DNA of 5,716 nucleotides from Deltaproteobacteria bacterium (lineage in GTDB: Bacteria; Myxococcota; Myxococcia; Myxococcales; 40CM-4-68-19): assembly GCA_005879095.1 (NCBI GenBank), contig VBLM01000107.1:1287-7002 (forward strand), read 5' to 3'. Both the position numbers and the translations under genes were made by a program. Of the stretch, positions 1 to 5,716 are shown one piece after another. Position 1 is the stretch's first letter, and the number at the start of each line of letters is the position of its first letter. The notes below the pieces were generated by a model that saw nothing but the letters and a program-made list of their open reading frames with translations, did no database searches and was not told the origin of the DNA.

Positions 1-41
1 GGAGCATATTGTTGTAGGGCCGCGCCCATGGCTTCGGCGAT

Positions 42-70
42 AACTGCCAGCCGGGCGAGCCCCCGCAGTT
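42..70. repeat. Short inverted repeat, weak hairpin downstream of the response regulator gene
   Basis: AACTGC at 42-47 is the exact reverse complement of GCAGTT at 65-70. Between them a GC-rich 17-base loop contains a small nested GGGC/GCCC pairing. It lies about 43 bases past the stop of the minus-strand two-component operon, where a transcription terminator would be expected. There is no T-rich tract after the stem on either strand, so it does not meet the usual rule for an intrinsic terminator. A 6-bp stem in GC-rich DNA can arise by chance. The rest of positions 1-112 shows no coding region that I can support. Confidence 0.2.
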
Positions 71-112
71 TGCAGCCTGCCGAGGGATCCGTGCAGCGAA
101 CGGCGGTTTCGC

Positions 113-883
113 TCAGGCGAGATGCAGCAGGGCGCGGATCGCTTCCCGCCGGCTGCGCGCGACGCGGAGCACCGTTCCGTCCTTGAGCAGGACCGTCGCG
201 TCGCCGGAGGGCAGCGACTGCAACCGCCGGATCCGATCGACCTGCACGATCGCCGAGCGGTGGATGCGGACGAATCGCTTCGGGTCGAGCCGCGCCTCCA
301 GCTCGCGCAGCGTCTCGCGATGCAGGTGCGCGTTCCCGCCGGCGTGGATCTCGACGTAGTAGTCCTGCGCCTCGATCCAGTCGATCTCGTCTTCGCGCAA
401 GAAAGTGGTCCGCGCGCCGTCGCGGAGCGTGACCGTGCGGCCTTCCGGCGCGGGCGGAGCACCGGGCGCGAGTGAATCGGCGAGCTGCCGAGCCAGCTTC
501 TGCGCGCCATGCAGCCGCAGCCGCTCCATCGCGCGCCCCAAGGCCTGCGCGAAGCGCTGGTCGTCGAAGGGCTTGAGCAGGTAATCGACGGCCTCGACGT
601 CGAAGGCGCGCACCGCGTGGTGATCGTAGGCGGTGACGAAGACCACCGCCGGCGGCCGGGCGGGCCCCAGCGCGGACAGCAGATCGAAGCCGTTCTGCCC
701 CGCCAGCTGCACGTCGAGAAAGAGCAGGTCGACCGGCTCGCGGCGCAGCGCTCGCAGCGCGTGCGGCAGATCCGCGCACTCGTGCACCAGGACGATCGAC
801 GGCTCGCGCGCGAGCAGGGCGCGCAGGCCGAGACGGGCCGGCGGCTCGTCCTCGACTACGGCGGCGCGCACCGTTTCAGCCAT
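113..883 (-). CDS. LytTR-family DNA-binding response regulator
   Basis: A 256-residue cytoplasmic response regulator, the usual size for the family. Residues about 5-120 are a CheY-like receiver with all expected parts: the acidic pair E11-D12, phospho-acceptor D57 in FLDVQL, T84 in FVTAYD, and K104 in LLKPFD. A linker rich in Ala and Pro (about 136-148) leads to a LytTR DNA-binding domain at about 149-255, recognisable from IDWIEAQDYYVEIH, the HRETLRELEARL helix and RFVRIHRSAIV. LytTR domains bind paired direct repeats. The start is the ATG at 881-883. It has GAGG 6 bases upstream and opens straight into the receiver. The same frame continues upstream, but that part is antiphase kinase sequence without domain sense. 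The gene overlaps the end of the histidine kinase gene by 8 bp, which makes that kinase its obvious partner. The target is unknown; the divergent receptor gene is the nearest candidate. Confidence 0.95.
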   Translation of the reverse strand: MAETVRAAVVEDEPPARLGLRALLAREPSIVLVHECADLPHALRALRREPVDLLFLDVQLAGQNGFDLLSALGPARPPAVVFVTAYDHHAVRAFDVEAVDYLLKPFDDQRFAQALGRAMERLRLHGAQKLARQLADSLAPGAPPAPEGRTVTLRDGARTTFLREDEIDWIEAQDYYVEIHAGGNAHLHRETLRELEARLDPKRFVRIHRSAIVQVDRIRRLQSLPSGDATVLLKDGTVLRVARSRREAIRALLHLA

Positions 884-1925
884 GAGGGGCCTCGCGCAGC
901 GGAACCTCCACCACCGCCAGCGCGCCTCCGCCGGGAGCCGCTTTGAGATCCAGACGGCCGCCCTCGCCGTAGAGCTGCTCGAGCCGCGCGCGCGTATTGG
1001 AGAGGCCGATCCCTTCGGGCGCCCCGGGCGCCGGGCCCTTGCCGCCGTCCTGCACCTCGAGGCGCAGGCGTTCGCCGGAGCTGCGGGCGCGAATCTCGAT
1101 GCGCGCCCGCCCGTCGAGGCCGCGGCCGTGCTTGAGCGCGTTTTCCACCAGCGGCTGCAGCACCAGGGATGGCACCAGCGCGCCATACGCGGACGCGTCG
1201 GCGTCGAAGGTGAACGAGACCGCGTCGCCGAAGCGCGCCCGTTCCAGATCGAGATAGCGCCGCGCCAGCGTCAGCTCATCGCGCAGCGCCACCTCCGGAG
1301 CGGTCTGCCGCAAGGAGCCGCGCAGCACGTCGCCGAGCGCGGCCACCGCGCGCACCGCGGCGTCGTCCTCGCCGCCGCGCACCAGCGAGGAGATGGTGTT
1401 GAGCGCATTGAAGAGGAAGTGCGGCCGGAGCTGCGCCTCGAGCGCGCGCAGCCGCGCCTGGCGAAGATCGGACTCCAGCCGGGCGGCGCGCGCCGACTGC
1501 TCCGCCGACTGCGCCCGGAAGCGCTGGACGCGCTCGAGGAAGACGATGAAGAAATAGAAGAGGGCGTCGACCCACGAGTAGTCGAGCGCGATGCGCCAGA
1601 GCGGCATCGGCGAACGGCCGGTCAGCGGCCGCGAGATCCAGAACTCGAAGATCGCGTCGATCCACATGGTCGCGAACACAGCGGCGGCGTGGACGGCGGC
1701 GTCGCGGGGCCGCTCGAAGCGGAAGCGGTTCGACAAGATCCAGCTCGGCGGAGTGAGGAAGGCCCACAACCAGCAACTCATGAGGTTCGCCGTCGCGGTC
1801 GAGAGCACGAAGAGGCTCTGGTGGTCCGCGGCGCGGTACAGCGAGTTCCGCACGATGAAAAAGAGCGCGATCGCGGTCCACGCCGCGAGGCAGTAGACGA
1901 GGCGGGGTGGTCGTGGCGGCTGCAC
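876..1925 (-). CDS. LytS/YehU-type sensor histidine kinase
   Basis: A 349-residue membrane histidine kinase that would phosphorylate the adjacent LytTR regulator. Four hydrophobic segments are visible at about 9-26, 37-58, 77-97 and 115-131, with short connecting loops and no separate periplasmic sensor domain. A probable coiled coil (about 131-166) leads to the His_kinase domain (PF06580), with the phospho-acceptor H169 in QLRPHFLFNALNTISS. The ATP-binding domain has an N box LQPLVENALKHG (N262), a D293-containing DGGKG and the G box GIGLSNTRARLEQLYG (305-320). In DGGKG, Gly replaces the more usual Asn of DNGxG. The chosen start is the GTG at 1923-1925, because AGGAGG lies 7 bases upstream. 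An in-frame ATG 11 codons earlier (1956-1958) and others further upstream lack a ribosome site and run into the shared control region. The stop at 876-878 lies inside the next gene, implying coupled translation. The signal sensed is unknown. Confidence 0.93.
   Translation of the reverse strand: MQPPRPPRLVYCLAAWTAIALFFIVRNSLYRAADHQSLFVLSTATANLMSCWLWAFLTPPSWILSNRFRFERPRDAAVHAAAVFATMWIDAIFEFWISRPLTGRSPMPLWRIALDYSWVDALFYFFIVFLERVQRFRAQSAEQSARAARLESDLRQARLRALEAQLRPHFLFNALNTISSLVRGGEDDAAVRAVAALGDVLRGSLRQTAPEVALRDELTLARRYLDLERARFGDAVSFTFDADASAYGALVPSLVLQPLVENALKHGRGLDGRARIEIRARSSGERLRLEVQDGGKGPAPGAPEGIGLSNTRARLEQLYGEGGRLDLKAAPGGGALAVVEVPLREAPHG
890..893 (-). promoter_or_regulatory. Ribosome binding site of the response regulator gene
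   Basis: On the minus strand GAGG stands 6 bases before the ATG at 881-883, inside the last codons of the kinase gene. It supports that ATG as the regulator's start and fits translational coupling, since ribosomes finishing the kinase stop within 8 bases of it. Confidence 0.6.
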
Positions 1926-1932
1926 GCACCTA

Positions 1933-1938
1933 CCTCCT
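1933..1938 (-). promoter_or_regulatory. Strong ribosome binding site that fixes the kinase start
   Basis: The minus strand reads AGGAGG here, followed by 7 bases and then GTG (1923-1925). This is a full Shine-Dalgarno match at ideal spacing. None of the in-frame ATGs further upstream has one, so this site decides the start in favour of GTG. Confidence 0.8.
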
Positions 1939-1943
1939 ACGGC

Positions 1944-2023
1944 TGATCGCTGCCGCATGGCAACGTTTCGCGCGTTCAAGCCTGGTTCGCCCCGTTCAAG
2001 ACGCCGATGCGGCGGAGTGATCA
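1944..2023. repeat. Interrupted inverted repeat framing the direct repeats
   Basis: The left arm is TGATC, 3 bases, GCCGCAT (1944-1958). The right arm is ATGCGGC, 5 bases, GATCA (2007-2023). The 7-bp and 5-bp blocks are each perfect reverse complements, in the correct order, with a 2-base difference in the gap between blocks. The 48 bp between the arms hold both CGTTCAAG copies. It could be a binding site for a symmetric protein, a cruciform-forming element, or chance. Confidence 0.4.
1961..2000. promoter_or_regulatory. Candidate LytTR operator: tandem 20-bp direct repeat
   Basis: CGTTCAAG occurs at 1973-1980 and again at 1993-2000, exactly 20 bp apart. The similarity extends upstream in each unit: TTCGC stands at 1967-1971 and at 1986-1990. 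GTT trinucleotides therefore fall at 1965, 1974, 1985 and 1994, a 9-11-9 rhythm on one face of the helix. Known LytTR regulators bind two imperfect repeats of about 9 bp with a GTT core, spaced about two helical turns apart. This site has that form, although the period is a little short of the usual 21-22. It lies 58 bp before the receptor ATG and 35 bp upstream of the kinase GTG, so it could control either gene. Assignment to the neighbouring regulator is inference. Confidence 0.5.
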
Positions 2024-2046
2024 TGCTCGCGGCCGTCTCCAGCCCC

Positions 2047-2052
2047 GAGGAG
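2047..2052 (+). promoter_or_regulatory. Ribosome binding site of the TonB-dependent receptor gene
   Basis: GAGGAG ends 6 bases before the ATG at 2059-2061. It supports that start over an in-frame ATG at 1957, which would add 34 basic residues in front of an otherwise complete signal peptide and would run through the control region. Confidence 0.75.
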
Positions 2053-2058
2053 CCGACC

Positions 2059-4989
2059 ATGCGCTCGACGCTTCTGTTCCTTTGCATCGCCACTGCCGCG
2101 GTTGCCCAGACTCAGCCCGCTCCCGATCAAACGCAGACGCAGGCCGCTCCGCCGGCCCCGGTCACAGTGCTGAGCCGCGACCAGATCACGGCCGCCGGCC
2201 GCGTCTCGATCGGCGAGTTCCTCCAGGCGCTGCCCGAGCAGGGCAACTCCGGCGCGAACGCGCAGGTGAACAACGGCAACGACGGCTCGATCTTCGTCTC
2301 GTTGCGGAGCCTCGGCCCGCAGCGCACGCTGGTCCTGGTCAACGGGCGCCGCATGGTTCCGGGCGGGACCGTGCCCGGGGCCGCCGCCGACCTGGGCACC
2401 ATCCCGGCCGCCGCCATCGAGCGCATCGAGGTGCTCAAGGACGGCGCCTCGGCGATCTACGGCTCGGACGCGATCGGCGGCGTGGTCAACGTCATCCTGC
2501 GCAAGCGGTTCAACGGCACCGAGATCTCCGGCTACGGCGGCGTCTCGCAGCACGGCGACGGCCAGACGTACGACGTGCACGCCGTGACCGGGACCGCGGG
2601 CGAGCGCAGCAGCATCCTCTTCTCGATCGGCTACCAGGAGCAGCGGCCGGTCTTCGCCGGCGATCGCGAGTGGTCGAAGACGACCTACAACTGGGACTTC
2701 GACGCCGCGGACGCAAGCCAGCCGGCCGACTCGGGCACCGGTTGCTTCGCCGACCCGAACACCGAGGCCTGCGTTCCGAAGGCGCAGTCGGGAACCGGCA
2801 ATTCGACCACCTTCCCCAACGGCCGCTTCGCGATCCCGGCTTCCGCCTGCGGCTCGACCGACGCGACCAGCGGCGCCTTCACGCCGAACCCAGCGGTGGG
2901 CTCTCACCCGGCGCTGGCCGCAATCTGCGGCGCGACGAAGAACAAGGGCGGAGGCTTCATGGCCGACGCTTCGCGTGAAGCGCCCGGCCCCGGGCCGGCG
3001 GCGGGCTACATCGCGTACCCAGGCGACCTGTACAACACCAACCCGACCAACTACCTGATCACGCCCGCCCGGCGCATCCAGCTCTTCTCGACCGGCGACG
3101 TCACCCTCGGCAGCGTCGCCCGGGCGTTCTTCGAGGCGTCCTACGTGAACCGCAGCTCGTCGCAGACGCTGGCGCCGATGCCGCTGGTCAACAACACCAT
3201 CCCGACCCAGCCGGTGACGGTGAGCAAGGACAGCGTGTACAACCCGTTCGGCGTCAACATCACCTCGTGGCGCATCCGCACCGTCGAGTTCGGCGAGCGG
3301 TTCTTCAGGCAGGACCTCGACACCTTCCGCGTCGTGGCCGGCCTCGACGGCTCGCTCGGCGACTGGGCGGGTCCGCTCGCCGGCTGGGCGTGGGACGTCG
3401 ACTACAACCACGGCCGCACCGCCGGAAACCAGCTGATCACCGGCCAGCTGCGCATGCCGAACATCGCCAACGCGGTGGGACCGAGCGCGATCAACCCCGC
3501 CAACGGTCAGCCGGCGTGCCTCAAGACCAGGACCGGCACCGCGGCGGACTTCGCCGCCAGCAACATCATCAGCGGCTGCGTGCCGTTCGACGTGCTGCAC
3601 GGCAGCTACGCCGGACAGGCCGCGGCGAAGGCCTACGTCTCATACGACGGCACCGACTTCGCGACCAACCAGCAGGACATCTGGTCGGCGAACCTGAGCG
3701 GCGATCTGTTCAAGCTCGCCTCCGAGCGTCCGGCCGGCCTCGCCCTCGGCGCGGATTACCGGCGCGAATCGGCGAGCTTCCAGAACAACCCGATCAACAG
3801 CGGAGAGAGCTCGGGCAACAACGCGCTCTCGACGTACGGCGGGTACAACGTGAAGGAGGTCTACGGCGAGCTGGTGGTCCCGCTGCTGGGCGGAATGCAG
3901 TTCCTCGAGGACCTCGAGCTGCAGGCCGCGGCCCGGTACGTGGACTACTCGACCTTCGGCAGCAACAGCACCTACAAGCTGGGCATCCGCTACAGCCCGC
4001 TCCGCGACCTGACCGTCCGCGCCACCTGGGGCACGGCGTTCCGCGCTCCGAACGTGGCCGAGCTGTTCGGCGGAACGGCCGACAGTTACCCGCTGGTGAC
4101 CGACCCGTGCCGCGCGCCGAAGGATCCGGGCGTCAAGGCGCGCTGCGCGGCCAACGGCGTCCCCGGCGGGGCCTCGGGCGACCCGTCGGTTCAGCTGCTG
4201 GAAAAGATCGCCGCCAGTCCGAGCCTCGGGCCCGAATCGGCGACCACCTTCACGGCCGGCGTCGTCGTCCAGCCGCGCATGGTGCGCAATCTGTCGATCA
4301 CAGTCGACTACTACAACCTCAACGTGAGCAAGGCGATCAGCACGTACTCCGCCGCCTTCATCCTCAGCAACTGCTACGTCACCGGCGTGCTTCCGTCGTT
4401 GTGCTCGAACGTCATCCGCGACGCCAACGGCCTGATCATCCAGATCGACGACCCACGTTCCAACCTCGGCACCTTCCACACCGCCGGCGTGGACTTCGCC
4501 ATCCGCTACGCCTACCCGATCCCCGATTTCGGCCGCGTCAGCCTGATCCTCGACGGAACTTATCTTCACGACTTCCGCCGCACGGACATCACCGGCATCG
4601 TCACCGACGGCACCGGCAACTTCGATCTCGGCGTGCTGCCGAGGTCCAAGGGCAACGCGGGCCTCTTCTGGGTCATGGGCCCGATCGGCGCCGGCGTCTC
4701 GATGCGCTACATCGGCGCGTACAAGGAGTGCTTCGCCGGCGGCGATTTCCTCTGCAGCGAGGACGACACCCAGCAGCGGCGCGTTTCCGCCTACACGCCG
4801 GTGGACCTGTTCGTCTCGTACACGCTGCGCGACTGGGTTGTCGGGACCACCTCGGCCGTCTTCGGCGTGAACAATGCGTTCAACACTGACCCGCCGTTCC
4901 TCGCCACCGCCTTCGCGGCGAACTCCGACCCGTCCACGTACGACTACGTCGGCCGTTTCCTGTACGCGCGCCTCACACATCAGTTCTGA
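2059..4989 (+). CDS. TonB-dependent outer-membrane receptor
   Basis: A 976-residue receptor, complete, expected to import an unidentified ligand (siderophore, cofactor, sugar or peptide) across the outer membrane using TonB/ExbBD energy. Residues 1-16 are a signal peptide, probably cut at AVA|Q; C9 is not in a lipobox. A short Gln/Pro/Ala/Thr linker (17-33) precedes the plug domain (about 34-150), with [20 protein letters not shown] (89-99), and [16 protein letters not shown] followed by [14 protein letters not shown]. The beta-barrel fills about 155-976, with [10 protein letters not shown] at 661-670 and a terminal Phe in ARLTHQF, the usual outer-membrane insertion signature. No TonB box of the EIVVTGxR kind is seen before the plug. 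The mature protein has exactly twelve Cys in six near pairs: 229/238, 264/290, 487/507, 684/696, 772/782 and 891/899, which look like loop disulfides. The ATG at 2059 was chosen for its GAGGAG site and signal peptide. Divergent from a LytTR system, which may control it. The substrate cannot be assigned. Confidence 0.95.
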   Translation: MRSTLLFLCIATAAVAQTQPAPDQTQTQAAPPAPVTVLSRDQITAAGRVSIGEFLQALPEQGNSGANAQVNNGNDGSIFVSLRSLGPQRTLVLVNGRRMVPGGTVPGAAADLGTIPAAAIERIEVLKDGASAIYGSDAIGGVVNVILRKRFNGTEISGYGGVSQHGDGQTYDVHAVTGTAGERSSILFSIGYQEQRPVFAGDREWSKTTYNWDFDAADASQPADSGTGCFADPNTEACVPKAQSGTGNSTTFPNGRFAIPASACGSTDATSGAFTPNPAVGSHPALAAICGATKNKGGGFMADASREAPGPGPAAGYIAYPGDLYNTNPTNYLITPARRIQLFSTGDVTLGSVARAFFEASYVNRSSSQTLAPMPLVNNTIPTQPVTVSKDSVYNPFGVNITSWRIRTVEFGERFFRQDLDTFRVVAGLDGSLGDWAGPLAGWAWDVDYNHGRTAGNQLITGQLRMPNIANAVGPSAINPANGQPACLKTRTGTAADFAASNIISGCVPFDVLHGSYAGQAAAKAYVSYDGTDFATNQQDIWSANLSGDLFKLASERPAGLALGADYRRESASFQNNPINSGESSGNNALSTYGGYNVKEVYGELVVPLLGGMQFLEDLELQAAARYVDYSTFGSNSTYKLGIRYSPLRDLTVRATWGTAFRAPNVAELFGGTADSYPLVTDPCRAPKDPGVKARCAANGVPGGASGDPSVQLLEKIAASPSLGPESATTFTAGVVVQPRMVRNLSITVDYYNLNVSKAISTYSAAFILSNCYVTGVLPSLCSNVIRDANGLIIQIDDPRSNLGTFHTAGVDFAIRYAYPIPDFGRVSLILDGTYLHDFRRTDITGIVTDGTGNFDLGVLPRSKGNAGLFWVMGPIGAGVSMRYIGAYKECFAGGDFLCSEDDTQQRRVSAYTPVDLFVSYTLRDWVVGTTSAVFGVNNAFNTDPPFLATAFAANSDPSTYDYVGRFLYARLTHQF

Positions 4990-4990
4990 A

Positions 4991-5716
4991 TCAAGCCATT
5001 TCGCGGAGCATGTTCGGCCCCCCGGTCTTCAGGAAACGGACGACCAGCGACGCGGCGAGAAGCAGGAAGGCAATGTTCAGGAACGTGGTGTAGTTCCAGG
5101 TGAACGCGGCTTCGACGACCTGCGCGCGTCGATGCTGCGGAACGATGCCAAGCGCCTGGAAACCGAGCTCGACCGCGAGCGCGGCGAGCACCATCGAGGC
5201 GTAGAAGATGCCGGTGATCGCGGCCATCATCTTCCAACCGTAGTACCGGCGATAGATGTTCAGGATCGGCAGCACGATCAGATCGGCGAAGAGGAAGCTG
5301 ACCACGCCGCCGAAGCTGATGCCGCCGTTCCAGAGAACGGCAGCGAGCGGGACGTTCCCGACCGAGCAGACGAACGACAAGACGGCGACGACGGGGCCGA
5401 TCAGCGGTCCCCACAGCTTCGCGAGCGACGGATGGGTCTGCAGGAAGAGGGAGCTCCAGGCGTCTGTCGGCACGAACGCCGCCATCACCCCGGCGAGCAA
5501 AAGACCAAGCGCGATGTCTTTCCAGATCGAGACCCAGTCCATTACGAAATAGTGGCTGATTGCGGTTCGGCCCTTCCCGGAGAGGAGGCGGCGCAAGAGC
5601 GGACCCTCGGTGACGGCCATGTCCATTTCGGCGTGGCCCTCCATCTTCCCGGCGAGGCCTTTTTCGGCCTGCTGCCGTGCCGCCTGAATCAGTTTCTCGC
5701 TCACCAACAGCCGGAA
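4991..5716 (-). CDS. ArsP/UPF0718-type permease, C-terminal part (cut by window edge)
   Basis: Inner-membrane permease of the PF03773 (ArsP_1, COG0701) family. Characterised members export organoarsenicals, and relatives are annotated as Cu/Zn efflux proteins. The frame is open to the right edge, so 241 residues are visible and the beginning is missing. The first about 50 look like the cytoplasmic middle loop, including MEGHAEMDM. The second membrane half follows, with hydrophobic segments at about 64-83, 102-120, 125-153, 160-185 and 205-228. The strongest family marks are GPLIGPVVAVLSFVCSVGN followed by VPLAAVLWNGGISFGG and then DLIVLPILNIYRRYYG. A TTG at 5705-5707 and a GTG at 5702-5704 could be read as starts. 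However, members are usually over 300 residues, with a matching first membrane half, so I treat the gene as 5' partial. It converges on the receptor gene with one base between stop codons. The transported substrate is not determined. Confidence 0.85.
   Translation of the reverse strand, partial: FRLLVSEKLIQAARQQAEKGLAGKMEGHAEMDMAVTEGPLLRRLLSGKGRTAISHYFVMDWVSIWKDIALGLLLAGVMAAFVPTDAWSSLFLQTHPSLAKLWGPLIGPVVAVLSFVCSVGNVPLAAVLWNGGISFGGVVSFLFADLIVLPILNIYRRYYGWKMMAAITGIFYASMVLAALAVELGFQALGIVPQHRRAQVVEAAFTWNYTTFLNIAFLLLAASLVVRFLKTGGPNMLREMA

Larger units (their letters stand above)
1926..2058. promoter_or_regulatory. Divergent control region between kinase operon and receptor gene
   Basis: These 133 bp separate the minus-strand kinase GTG from the plus-strand receptor ATG, so both promoters must lie here or within the gene ends. 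No good sigma-70 pair was found on either strand. The best plus-strand guess is TTCAAG (1995-2000), 18 bases, then GATCAT (2019-2024), which match the consensus hexamers at only 3 and 4 of 6 positions. Such a poor promoter would be compatible with dependence on an activator. The region also contains a 20-bp-spaced direct repeat and an interrupted inverted repeat, listed separately. Confidence 0.55.

Noticed and set aside
27..32. Minus-strand ATG at 27-29, open to the left edge
   Set aside because: Only nine codons are visible and there is no convincing ribosome site, so no gene can be supported.
633..1946. 437-codon plus-strand frame opposite the two-component genes
   Set aside because: The minus strand here encodes complete receiver, LytTR and kinase motifs; the plus-strand translation is low-complexity Arg/Glu/Ala.
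1958..1972. Sigma-54-like promoter (TGGCAA ... GC) in the intergenic region
   Set aside because: The GG and GC elements are 9 bases apart instead of the required 10, and the -12 element does not match TTGC.
1957..2058. N-terminal extension of the receptor from the ATG at 1957
   Set aside because: It would put 34 mostly basic residues before a complete signal peptide and has no ribosome site, while the ATG at 2059 has GAGGAG at good spacing.
2059..2106. Possible lipoprotein signal around C9 of the receptor
   Set aside because: The Cys is inside the hydrophobic core and is preceded by LFL rather than a lipobox; AVA|Q is a normal signal peptidase I site.
1996..3600. 534-codon minus-strand reading frame opposite the receptor
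   Set aside because: It is antisense to a clearly recognisable receptor, its translation is Arg/Val/Gly/Asp-rich without domain sense, and GC-rich third positions commonly give long open shadow frames.
3267..4889. 540-codon plus-strand frame inside the receptor gene
   Set aside because: It is an Arg/Pro-rich shadow in another frame of the receptor, without motifs or a ribosome site.
3640..4980. 446-codon minus-strand frame opposite the receptor
   Set aside because: Same reason: antisense shadow with biased composition and no family resemblance.
4980..5414. 144-codon minus-strand frame overlapping the permease
   Set aside because: It lies in another frame of the same strand as the permease, is Arg-rich and has no membrane segments, whereas the permease frame shows clear family motifs.

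Overview
The window is high-GC DNA from a Gram-negative bacterium: a TonB-dependent outer-membrane receptor requires an outer membrane. The GC-rich third codon positions, and the plug wording of the receptor ([11 protein letters not shown], then a [19 protein letters not shown] motif) beside a LytS/LytTR two-component pair, would suit a myxobacterium-like organism (Myxococcota). Other GC-rich Gram-negatives, such as Acidobacteriota or xanthomonad/sphingomonad-type Proteobacteria, are not excluded. The lineage is a guess from style, not a measurement.

Layout, left to right. Positions 1-112 are noncoding or unassignable and hold one weak hairpin. A two-component system lies on the minus strand: a LytTR-type response regulator (113-883) is preceded in its operon by a LytS/YehU-type membrane histidine kinase (876-1925). 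The two reading frames overlap by 8 bp, so they are probably translationally coupled. The kinase most likely starts at a GTG behind a perfect AGGAGG, not at the longer upstream ATGs. A 133-bp divergent intergenic region (1926-2058) carries two CGTTCAAG copies exactly 20 bp apart, nested inside an interrupted inverted repeat. On the plus strand follows a complete 976-residue TonB-dependent receptor (2059-4989). One base after its stop, and convergent with it, is the C-terminal half of an ArsP/UPF0718-type (PF03773) membrane permease (4991 to the right edge, minus strand). Its N-terminal half lies outside the window.

How the parts may fit together (inference): the kinase has four membrane segments and no large periplasmic domain. 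It would phosphorylate the LytTR regulator, which could bind the 20-bp-spaced repeats in the shared control region and switch the divergent receptor gene, its own operon, or both. The receptor's substrate cannot be read from sequence. The permease family handles metalloids or metals, but it is convergent and partial, so a functional link to the receptor is only possible.

No CRISPR array, tRNA, rRNA, insertion sequence or phage gene was seen. No clear new defence or mobile system is present. The points most worth a second look are the candidate LytTR operator, the lack of a recognisable TonB box in the receptor, and its six closely spaced cysteine pairs.
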